Shown here one piece after another: positions 1-5,032 of a DNA stretch of 7,023 bases (its first letter is position 1; every line of letters begins with the position of its first letter). The stretch covers positions 1 to 7,023 of the forward strand of contig USPE01000100.1 in the NCBI GenBank assembly GCA_900556545.1, read 5' to 3'. The position numbers were made by a program, and so were the translations under genes. Below the pieces are notes generated by a model, which made no database searches, was not told where the DNA came from, and worked only from the letters and a program-made list of their open reading frames with translations. This DNA is from an uncultured Peptococcaceae bacterium (GTDB taxonomy: Bacteria > Bacillota > Peptococcia > Peptococcales > Peptococcaceae).

Positions 1-212
1 TTCATTCCATCTACAGTTACCGTAATCCCCACCAAATCTGCAGGCCCGTCATAATCAATTTCTTCTACATTTTCATTTTCCAGAACAATGGTATGCTCCT
101 GTTCTAAAAGTGTCGCAATGGTCAGCAACCCCAACGATGGCGCCATGCGGATTTTCAGTCCGGTATCCATAGGACGCATCTGCATTTTTGGTTGTATCAA
201 CTTTATAATCAT
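1..212 (-). CDS. B12-binding domain radical SAM protein, N-terminal 70 residues (runs off the left edge)
   Basis: Reading leftward from ATG at 212 there are 70 open codons to the window edge with no stop. The protein begins MIIKLIQPKMQMRPMDTGLK and continues with RMAPSLGLLTIATLL (residues 22-36) and DLVGITVTVDGM (59-70). The start LIQPKM, the PSLGLLTIA helix and the DLVGIT strand are typical of the Rossmann-like cobalamin-binding domain at the front of B12-dependent radical SAM enzymes. The CxxxCxxC iron-sulfur motif would lie further along and is outside the window, so the radical SAM half is inferred from the family. Such enzymes carry out methylations or other radical chemistry; the substrate cannot be told. 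The start is supported by AGGGGGTGG on the minus strand (about 217-225) a few bases before ATG. The gene is divergent from the MOSC gene. Confidence 0.72.
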   Translation of the reverse strand, partial: MIIKLIQPKMQMRPMDTGLKIRMAPSLGLLTIATLLEQEHTIVLENENVEEIDYDGPADLVGITVTVDGM

Positions 213-231
213 GCTGCCACCCCCTGGCGTC

Positions 232-262
232 ATTATAGCACAACTTTCATTTTCCCACTATA
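232..262 (-). promoter_or_regulatory. Candidate promoter(s) for the leftward radical SAM gene
   Basis: On the minus strand a perfect TATAAT (232-237) is preceded by TGC, giving an extended -10 (TGnTATAAT). No good -35 is seen. The transcript would start near 225, leaving a leader of only about 13 nt that begins close to the ribosome binding site. A second -10-like TATAGT (257-262) would give a more usual leader of roughly 40 nt but also lacks a clear -35. Either or both may be used. Confidence 0.45.
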
Positions 263-377
263 AAATTTACCAAAGAAACATCAGACCAAATAACGCGCGT
301 GCCAAATGCCAGCAAAAAACAAACTATTCGCCGACGATTTCCAAAAAATAATTACAGTAAACCATGTTGCACAGACC

Positions 378-459
378 AGCTATTTCTATTGACATTTTCC
401 CAGCAAAACAGTATGCTTAATGCACAAATTATAGTATTGTACTATGAATAGAAATAGCT
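378..459. repeat. Perfect 13-bp inverted repeat around the MOSC promoter
   Basis: AGCTATTTCTATT at 378-390 is the exact reverse complement of AATAGAAATAGCT at 447-459. The 56 bp between them (391-446) hold most of the MOSC promoter and its start point. The left arm supplies the first two bases (TT) of the -35 TTGACA. The right arm sits 6 bp before the ribosome binding site. The left arm lies upstream of the predicted transcription start, so a stem in the MOSC mRNA cannot explain it. Paired operators or a recombination site are the alternatives. No recombinase gene is in view. Confidence 0.8.
389..417 (+). promoter_or_regulatory. Sigma-A type promoter of the MOSC-YkuD operon
   Basis: TTGACA (389-394, a perfect -35) is followed after 17 bp by TATGCT (412-417, four of six matches to TATAAT). 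Transcription would start near 424, giving a leader of about 55 nt before the ATG at 480. The -35 overlaps the left arm of the 13-bp inverted repeat, so a protein bound to that arm would be expected to affect RNA polymerase. Confidence 0.65.
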
Positions 460-464
460 ATAAT
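428..464. repeat. Nested small inverted repeats in the MOSC leader
   Basis: ATTATAG (428-434) and CTATAAT (458-464) are exact inverted copies. Inside them lies the short palindrome ATAGTATTGTACTAT (431-445; 6-bp arms, 3-bp centre). Both are in the predicted 5' leader just upstream of AAAGGAG (466-472). As RNA the stems are all or nearly all A-U and therefore weak. As DNA the 15-bp palindrome has the look of an operator for a dimeric repressor. Confidence 0.5.
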
Positions 465-479
465 GAAAGGAGCATGTTT

Positions 480-917
480 ATGGCAAAAATCATTGCAACC
501 TGTATCAGTGAGGCCAAAGGTCTGCAAAAGCATCCGGTGGAGCAGGTGGAACTGCAAGCTGATTGGGGAATCGTGGGCGATGCCCACGCCGGTGACTGGC
601 ATCGGCAGGTATCATTACTGGGGCAGGAAAGCGTGGACAAACTGCAAAATACCATCGCCATGCAATTAAAACCGGGGGACTTTGCGGAAAATATCCTGGT
701 GGAAGGGATAATTCTATATGAACTGCCAGTTGGCACACAGCTGCGTATCGGCACTGCGCTGGGCCAGGTAACACAAATCGGCAAAGAATGCCACGCCCAC
801 TGCGCTATCCGCCAGGCTGCCGGTGATTGTGTAATGCCTCGAGAAGGTATCTTTGTTAAAATTCTGGAATCAGGCACAGCCAAACCGGGCGATGCCGTAA
901 CCATTGTGCAGCCCTGA
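480..917 (+). CDS. MOSC domain protein (molybdenum cofactor sulfurase C-terminal-like domain)
   Basis: A 145-residue protein that is essentially one MOSC domain. Family features in order: GIVGDAHAG (30-38), VSLLGQES (44-51), LKPGDFAEN (63-71), the cysteine segment IGKECHAHCAI (100-110, Cys104 and Cys108) and MPREGIFVKIL (119-129). MOSC domains are linked to molybdenum cofactor handling and sulfur transfer, with a conserved cysteine thought to carry the sulfur. In Clostridia, stand-alone MOSC proteins often lie beside moa/mob genes. None is visible here, so the precise role is open. No signal peptide is seen, so it is cytosolic. ATG at 480 is chosen over the in-frame ATGs at 444 and 474 because AAAGGAG (466-472) sits 7 bp upstream of it. 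It probably shares a transcript with the YkuD gene 53 bp downstream. Confidence 0.88.
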   Translation: MAKIIATCISEAKGLQKHPVEQVELQADWGIVGDAHAGDWHRQVSLLGQESVDKLQNTIAMQLKPGDFAENILVEGIILYELPVGTQLRIGTALGQVTQIGKECHAHCAIRQAAGDCVMPREGIFVKILESGTAKPGDAVTIVQP

Positions 918-970
918 CCGCACCCTTTTTTCACCGCAGTCATATACTGCAAACAAAGGATGTGAGACCG

Positions 971-1312
971 ATGCTGCAAACCTATATTGTGATAGAATTA
1001 GAAGCGCACACACTGTCGCTTTACCAAAACGGTCACTTACAGCAAACCTTTCCTGTGGCACTGGGAAAACAAAACACACCCACACCGACAGGAAACTGGC
1101 ACATTATCAACAAAAAAATTTTAACCGATTCCGGCCCTTTCGGCAGCCGCTGGATGGGTCTGAATCATCATGATTATGGTATTCACGGCACCAACAATCC
1201 GGCTGCCATCGGCGGCAATGTATCTCTGGGCTGTATTCGTATGCATAACGCCCATGTTGAACAATTGTTTGACGCTGTTTCCATCGGCACACCGGTAATT
1301 ATTACACCATAA
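971..1312 (+). CDS. Small stand-alone L,D-transpeptidase (YkuD domain)
   Basis: A 113-residue protein consisting only of a YkuD catalytic domain. The motif is HGTN (72-75) followed by SLGCIRM (85-91), with His72, nucleophile Cys88 and Arg90. The substrate-side strand TPTPTGNW (36-43) is also typical. Family members make 3-3 cross-links in peptidoglycan or attach proteins to it. Unusually, the domain starts at residue 4-5, with no signal peptide, membrane anchor, LysM or other wall-binding domain, so how it would reach the wall is unclear. ATG at 971 is preferred: AAAGGA (955-960) lies 10 bp upstream, whereas the in-frame GTG at 962 is too close to it. It follows the MOSC gene by 53 bp with no promoter visible between them, and a strong terminator lies 11 bp after the stop. 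Confidence 0.85.
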   Translation: MLQTYIVIELEAHTLSLYQNGHLQQTFPVALGKQNTPTPTGNWHIINKKILTDSGPFGSRWMGLNHHDYGIHGTNNPAAIGGNVSLGCIRMHNAHVEQLFDAVSIGTPVIITP

Positions 1313-1323
1313 CCATTTGCCAG

Positions 1324-1375
1324 TCCGGCAGCAGATGCATTCCCCCTGCAATCTGCTGCCGGATTGTTTTGTTTA
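1324..1375 (+). terminator. Rho-independent terminator of the MOSC-YkuD operon
   Basis: A 13-bp perfect stem pairs TCCGGCAGCAGAT (1324-1336) with ATCTGCTGCCGGA (1351-1363). It is extended by GCA/TGC after a single bulged A, with a C-rich loop. A T-rich tail, TTGTTTTGTTT, follows from 1364. It closes the operon and separates it from the response regulator promoter that begins only about 15 bp further on. Confidence 0.92.
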
Positions 1376-1386
1376 CAGCCGTCTGT

Positions 1387-1415
1387 TTGATTTTTACCAA
1401 TCACCATACTATAAT
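1387..1415 (+). promoter_or_regulatory. Sigma-A promoter of the two-component operon
   Basis: TTGATT (1387-1392; four of six matches to TTGACA) and a perfect TATAAT (1410-1415) are separated by 17 bp. Transcription would start near 1422, leaving a leader of about 49 nt. No copy of the CGTAAG tandem repeat found upstream of the transporter genes is present here, so the sequence gives no sign of autoregulation through that site. Confidence 0.75.
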
Positions 1416-1470
1416 GAATTTATGATTTTACCGGTTTTGATTTGCCATTCTGAACAGAAAGGATTTTATC

Positions 1471-2169
1471 ATGAATATTTTATTAGTAGAAGATGATCGG
1501 GAAATTGCCCAAATGCTTCAGGATTTTTTACAGTCAGAAAACTTTGCGGTGCAAACTGCCGCCGATGGTGCGCAAGCACTTCATATCTTTCAGCAAACTG
1601 CCTTCGATCTCGTTCTTTTAGATTTGATGATTCCCAATATCAACGGTATAAAAGTTTTGCAGGCCATTCGTCAGCAAAGCACTGTTCCTGTTATCATTCT
1701 TTCTGCCAAAGATACCGACTCGGATATCACATTGGGTTTGGGACTGGGCGCTGACGATTACATCACCAAACCATTTTCGGTTACACAGGTGCTGGCTCGC
1801 ATCAAAGCCAATCTGCGCAGAGCACAGCAATACAATACCGCGGCGCAGTCTGCCGCCCAGTCAGACATGCTGCATCACGGCGACTTAACACTGGATTTGA
1901 ATCGATATACCGTTTTCAAAGGAGAGCAGGAGATTGAACTGACCGCCAAAGAATTCGGCATTTTAAAGCTGTTTATGCAAAATCCCAAAAAAGCCTACAG
2001 CAAAGAACAAATCTACTCTATCATTTGGGAAGATGCTTATTTGGGCGATGAAAACGCTGTGAATGTACATATCAGCCGCCTGCGCAATAAAATTGAAACA
2101 GACCCGCGCAATCCCCGCTATATTATCACCATATGGGGTATCGGTTATAAATTGGGAGATCCATCATGA
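1471..2169 (+). CDS. OmpR/PhoB-family response regulator
   Basis: A 232-residue DNA-binding regulator. The receiver domain (about 1-115) has the acidic pocket Glu7-Asp8-Asp9, phosphoacceptor Asp51 (LLDLMIP), Ser78 and Lys100 (ITKPF). A linker rich in Ala and Gln (118-132) leads to a winged-helix DNA-binding domain (about 135-229) with ELTAKEFGIL (156-165), the recognition helix near 194-208 and the C-terminal hairpin GIGYKLG. All key residues are present, so it should be a working phosphorylation-controlled regulator. ATG 1471 follows AGAAAGGA (1456-1463) at 7 bp. Its stop overlaps the kinase start in ATGA, indicating translational coupling. The transporter genes downstream, with tandem repeats in front of them, are the obvious target. 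That target is an inference from position. Confidence 0.95.
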   Translation: MNILLVEDDREIAQMLQDFLQSENFAVQTAADGAQALHIFQQTAFDLVLLDLMIPNINGIKVLQAIRQQSTVPVIILSAKDTDSDITLGLGLGADDYITKPFSVTQVLARIKANLRRAQQYNTAAQSAAQSDMLHHGDLTLDLNRYTVFKGEQEIELTAKEFGILKLFMQNPKKAYSKEQIYSIIWEDAYLGDENAVNVHISRLRNKIETDPRNPRYIITIWGIGYKLGDPS

Positions 2170-3104
2170 ATCAGACGTTGATTATTTTTTTCTGCATTAT
2201 TGGCATCTTTGCTTTGTTGGCCATCATTGTTTATCAGCAAATTACCTTTCGGATTGGTCTGCAAAAGGATTTATGGAATGCGGCAGACCAGCTGCATTCC
2301 ATACTGGATAATGACAGTGATGAAAAGGTTATGATTTTTACTGCAAACCCTGCTGTTACTGCATTGTTGGCTCAAATCAACCGACTTTTGGATGCCCGGC
2401 AACAGATAAGCGCCGATTATCGCCATACGGCTCTGGCTTCCAAAAAGCTATTATCAAATATTTCCCACGACATCAAAACACCGATCACTGTCATTCTTGG
2501 CTATCTGGAAATTTTGCAATTGCAGCAGGCCGACCACACGGGCATGTTGCACAAAGTAGAACAACAGGCCGTTAAAGTGGCAGACCTGGTAAATCAATTT
2601 TTTTCTCTGGCCAAATTAGAAGCTGGTGATACACCATTGCCCCTTTCCTGCACAGACCTTGCCGCCTGCTGTCGAGAATCGGTGCTGGAATTTTATGCGC
2701 TGCTGACAGAAAACCAGTTTGACGTTGTATTGCACATTCCGGAAAAACCTGTTTTTGTATTGGGCAATTATCATGGACTGCAGCGTATTTTTTCCAATTT
2801 GATTTCCAATGCCATCCGCTATGGTTCTGCCGGAAACTATCTGGAAGTCGCCATCCGCTCTGAAGAAAACGCTGTTTTTGTTGATATTGTCGACAAAGGA
2901 AAGGGTATTGAGCCGCAATTTACGCAAGCGGTTTTCGACCGATTGTTTACCCTGGAAGATTCCAGAAACCGAAACATGCAGGGCAATGGTTTGGGACTTG
3001 CCATCGCCAGAAATCTGGCCAGACAAATGGAAGGGGATATTCTGTTAACCAGTCAGCCCGGAATCCGTACCACATTCTGTGTAAAATTGAAACCATTTTT
3101 ATGA
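2166..3104 (+). CDS. Sensor histidine kinase, short, with one N-terminal membrane helix
   Basis: A 312-residue kinase and partner of the upstream regulator. One hydrophobic helix (about 4-24) is followed directly by a cytoplasmic linker (25-95). The dimerisation/phosphotransfer box is LLSNISHDIKTP (95-106, phosphorylated His101, with Thr105 in the HDxxT position needed for phosphatase activity). The ATP-binding domain has the N box NLISNAIRYG (211-220), G1 DKGKGIE (243-249), F box VFDRLF (256-261) and G2 GNGLGLAI (273-280). Nothing is left outside the membrane for a sensor domain. This layout is common for kinases encoded next to lantibiotic-resistance ABC transporters, where sensing is thought to occur within or at the membrane, sometimes through the transporter. 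The start is fixed by the 4-bp overlap with the regulator gene. Confidence 0.93.
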   Translation: MNQTLIIFFCIIGIFALLAIIVYQQITFRIGLQKDLWNAADQLHSILDNDSDEKVMIFTANPAVTALLAQINRLLDARQQISADYRHTALASKKLLSNISHDIKTPITVILGYLEILQLQQADHTGMLHKVEQQAVKVADLVNQFFSLAKLEAGDTPLPLSCTDLAACCRESVLEFYALLTENQFDVVLHIPEKPVFVLGNYHGLQRIFSNLISNAIRYGSAGNYLEVAIRSEENAVFVDIVDKGKGIEPQFTQAVFDRLFTLEDSRNRNMQGNGLGLAIARNLARQMEGDILLTSQPGIRTTFCVKLKPFL

Positions 3105-3153
3105 AATCTTACCGCTCCCTGATAAAACGTAAGAAATTCGTAAGATTTTATCA
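3104..3153 (+). promoter_or_regulatory. Probable response regulator binding site (tandem CGTAAG repeats)
   Basis: CGTAAG occurs at 3128-3133 and again at 3139-3144, an 11-bp period (6-N5-6), the classic layout for a dimer of an OmpR-type regulator on one DNA face. An inverted third copy, CTTACC, lies at 3108-3113 within AAATCTTAC (3104-3112), the exact inverse of GTAAGATTT (3140-3148). TGATAAAA (3120-3127) and TTTTATCA (3146-3153) form a second inverted pair enclosing the tandem repeats. The site ends just before where a -35 box would sit for the -10 at 3177. That the neighbouring regulator binds here is an inference. A weak terminator after the kinase gene is the alternative reading of the inverted pairs. 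Confidence 0.6.
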
Positions 3154-3182
3154 ATAGTTTTGCAAACTGACTCCGCTATACT
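3154..3182 (+). promoter_or_regulatory. Activator-dependent promoter of the ABC transporter genes
   Basis: TATACT (3177-3182, five of six matches to TATAAT) is a good -10. The position 17 bp upstream (3154-3159, ATAGTT) does not resemble a -35. The nearest TTG (TTGCAA, 3160-3165) is only 11 bp away, too close. A good -10 without a -35, with tandem repeats ending just upstream, is typical of promoters that need an OmpR-family activator. Transcription would start near 3189, giving a leader of about 100 nt. Confidence 0.55.
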
Positions 3183-3219
3183 GAACATATAGGAAATTGT
3201 AAAAGTTAAAGTGATAAAA

Positions 3220-3273
3220 CGCCATTTTTAGGGCGATACCAGCACTGATTGCAAATTTATGCTGAAAATGGCG
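3220..3273 (+). promoter_or_regulatory. Leader hairpin abutting the ABC ATPase ribosome binding site
   Basis: CGCCATTTTTAG (3220-3231) pairs with CTGAAAATGGCG (3262-3273) over 12 bp with one G-U pair. A competing smaller hairpin pairs CAGCA (3240-3244) with TGCTG (3260-3264). The large stem ends directly at the G-run of the ribosome binding site GGGGGAGG (3273-3280). Either form could set mRNA stability or access of ribosomes. No T-tract follows, so it is not a terminator, and it does not match a riboswitch class I recognise. Confidence 0.5.
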
Positions 3274-3288
3274 GGGGAGGAATGAATC

Positions 3289-4221
3289 ATGTCTTACATT
3301 GTACAAACCGATGGACTGACCAAAACCATACAGGGCAAAGACCTGGTGCAGGACATCAATATCCATGTTAAAAAGGGAGAAATCTACGGTTTTCTTGGGC
3401 CAAACGGCGCCGGAAAAACCACTGTGATGAAGTTAATCACCAACCTTTGGAAACCATCTAAAGGAACCATTACATTATTCGGCCGGCCGCTTACGGCCAA
3501 GTCCTATGATGTATACAAACGAATGGGCAGCATTATCGAATTTCCCACTTTTTATGAAAATCTGAGCGGCCGAGAAAATCTAAAGCTGCACTGCGCTTAT
3601 ATGGGCTATCACCACCCTAGCGGCATCACATCTGTACTGGAACTGCTGCATATTGCCGATGCTGCCGATAAGCCTGTCCGCAACTATTCGTTGGGTATGA
3701 AACAGCGGTTGGGCATCGCCAGAGCCATTTTATGCAAACCGGAATTATTAATTTTAGATGAACCCATTAACGGCTTAGACCCTGCCGGCATCAAACAGAT
3801 ACGCAATTTATTAAAAACCCTTTGTACTGAATATGGCACCACTATGATTGTATCCAGCCATATTCTTTCTGAAGTGGAATCTATCGCCGACACCATCGGC
3901 ATTATTGCCGGCGGCAAATTGCTGCAGGAAATTCCCATGCAGGAAATTATTGAAATGAATGCTGCCTACATTGAATTAAAAACGTCCAATCTCAATTACA
4001 CAGCCTGTTTGCTTGCAGACAAGCTGCAATTAACAAACTTTAAAGTCATGGATGATGCTGCCATCCGCATTTATGATAAAAATTGTTCTCCACAGCAAAT
4101 TTCTGACTTGCTGGCGCAGCATCAGATTGCAATCCACACCATCTATACAAAAGCCGACACCTTGGAGGATTATTTTTTGAAACTGACAACGGAGGGAATG
4201 CCCTATGCTGACTTTAATTAA
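3289..4221 (+). CDS. ABC transporter ATP-binding protein, BcrA/LanF (peptide antibiotic resistance) type
   Basis: A 310-residue ATPase. Visible motifs are Walker A GPNGAGKT (37-44), signature SLGMKQR (134-140, in place of LSGGQ), Walker B LLILDEP (153-159, catalytic Glu158), D-loop NGLD (161-164) and H-switch His191. At the Q-loop position it reads GSIIEFPTFYENLSGREN, so Glu84 stands where most ABC ATPases have Gln. This 'E-loop' is described for LanF-type lantibiotic immunity ATPases. About 100 residues after the core form the accessory C-terminal region usual in BcrA-like proteins. It would power the membrane partner encoded next, protecting against a peptide or cell-envelope antibiotic; the compound is unknown. 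GGGGAGG lies about 8 bp before ATG 3289. The last 17 bp overlap the permease gene. Confidence 0.92.
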   Translation: MSYIVQTDGLTKTIQGKDLVQDINIHVKKGEIYGFLGPNGAGKTTVMKLITNLWKPSKGTITLFGRPLTAKSYDVYKRMGSIIEFPTFYENLSGRENLKLHCAYMGYHHPSGITSVLELLHIADAADKPVRNYSLGMKQRLGIARAILCKPELLILDEPINGLDPAGIKQIRNLLKTLCTEYGTTMIVSSHILSEVESIADTIGIIAGGKLLQEIPMQEIIEMNAAYIELKTSNLNYTACLLADKLQLTNFKVMDDAAIRIYDKNCSPQQISDLLAQHQIAIHTIYTKADTLEDYFLKLTTEGMPYADFN

Positions 4222-4912
4222 ACTGGAATGGCAAAAGCACCGCATTGTTACTTACATGCGCAATGCGTTTATTCTGGCAGCGCTGCTCTGCGTATTTATT
4301 TTTGCCATGGATTTTTTAGGTATTGCCAATGATCCGGATACCGGTGTGCCTGATACAGCGCCGGGCATGAATCGTATTTCTGCCACCATTGAGTTGTTTG
4401 CCAACATGTCCTTTTTGGTGTTTACCGGCGTGATGCTGTCTACATTTCTTGTTTCACCCTATCGGAACGGCACCATCCACTTGATGTTTTCTTATCCCAT
4501 CAAACGGCAGAAAATTTTGGCTGCGCAGATGTTGGCTGTATGGATCTTTAATTTGGCTGCTTTAGTAATAACCAAATTGTTATTGTACAGCTGTGCGCAG
4601 TTAGGCAGCCAGTTTATGGTTCCCGCCTTTGTTTCTGATTTTGACATGACCAGCTACCGGTTTTATCTGCAATTAATTCTGAAATCTGCTGTTTTGGTCA
4701 GCATGGGGTTTATTGCTTTATATGCCGGTATGGCTACGCTGTCTTCTAAAGTTACTATTGTCACCTCATTTTTGCTGATTTTTTTAACGCAGGCCAATAT
4801 CGGCGACATAACACTCAGCAACTATGCAGCCGTTCCACTGCTTTTAACTGTCATATCCGTTCTATTTGCCTTTTTATCTTTGTACCGCGCAGAAACAAAA
4901 GATTTGCCTTAA
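4205..4912 (+). CDS. ABC-2 type transporter permease, six membrane helices
   Basis: A 235-residue membrane protein with predicted helices near 21-40, 66-85, 104-128, 157-178, 181-197 and 207-227, the standard half-transporter count for ABC-2 permeases. The cytoplasmic loop YRNGTIHLMFSYPIKRQKI (86-104) matches the conserved segment after helix 2 in BcrB/LanE/LanG-like permeases (R-x-GT ... P-x-x-R), thought to contact the ATPase. Only one permease is present; two copies would have to pair with two ATPases, unlike LanFEG systems with two different permeases. GGAGGG (4191-4196) lies 8 bp before ATG 4205, inside the ATPase gene, and the 17-bp overlap implies coupled translation. Confidence 0.9.
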   Translation: MLTLIKLEWQKHRIVTYMRNAFILAALLCVFIFAMDFLGIANDPDTGVPDTAPGMNRISATIELFANMSFLVFTGVMLSTFLVSPYRNGTIHLMFSYPIKRQKILAAQMLAVWIFNLAALVITKLLLYSCAQLGSQFMVPAFVSDFDMTSYRFYLQLILKSAVLVSMGFIALYAGMATLSSKVTIVTSFLLIFLTQANIGDITLSNYAAVPLLLTVISVLFAFLSLYRAETKDLP

Positions 4913-4958
4913 CCATCTGCCGCAAATACTGTAAAAGAGTTCCGGAATAAATAAAAAT

Positions 4959-5016
4959 AAGCAGCTCTAATTGTCGATTGCATATCATTCATGACATAAT
5001 TAGAGCTGCTTTATTA
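4959..5016. terminator. Bidirectional terminator between convergent genes
   Basis: AAGCAGCTCTAATT (4959-4972) pairs perfectly with AATTAGAGCTGCTT (4998-5011). After a 2-nt bulge, GTC (4973-4975) pairs with GAC (4993-4995). A short T-rich stretch follows on the plus strand (TTTATT), ending the transporter operon. On the minus strand the stem is followed by TTATTTTTATTT, ending the AAA ATPase gene, whose stop is at 5033. The minus-strand tail is the better one. Confidence 0.88.
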
Positions 5017-5032
5017 AAATGCCTAATATTTT

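Noticed and set aside
88..351. Rightward open frame of 87 codons
   Set aside because: It lies antisense to the radical SAM gene and runs into the divergent control region, with no ribosome binding site and no recognisable domain.
459..464. Perfect TATAAT as a second MOSC promoter
   Set aside because: Transcription would begin at or inside the ribosome binding site, and the -35 candidate (TTGTAC) is poor. It is better explained as part of the inverted repeat.
444..479. Upstream in-frame ATGs at 444 and 474 as the MOSC start
   Set aside because: The ribosome binding site AAAGGAG (466-472) fits only ATG 480, and the MOSC homology begins at MAKII.
962..970. GTG at 962 as the YkuD start
   Set aside because: It lies one base after AAAGGA, too close for initiation. 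ATG 971 has workable spacing and the domain needs no extra residues.
458..979. Leftward open frame of 173 codons
   Set aside because: It is antisense to the MOSC gene, whose domain motifs are unmistakable. The translation is rich in Cys, Ser and Trp without any domain.
904..1173. Second rightward frame across the YkuD gene
   Set aside because: It is a shifted shadow of the YkuD frame and lacks the catalytic motif.
2616..3026. Leftward frame of 136 codons
   Set aside because: It is antisense to the kinase catalytic domain, with no ribosome binding site and no family resemblance.
3120..3153. TGATAAAA/TTTTATCA as a terminator after the kinase gene
   Set aside because: The stem is A/T-only with an 18-nt loop and no proper T-tract. 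A regulator site fits the tandem repeats better. A weak terminating effect is not excluded.
1310..4923. Similar TAACCAT(T/C)TGCC following the stop codons at 1312 and 4912
   Set aside because: It is too short and includes the stop codon, with no shared structure around it. Treated as coincidence.
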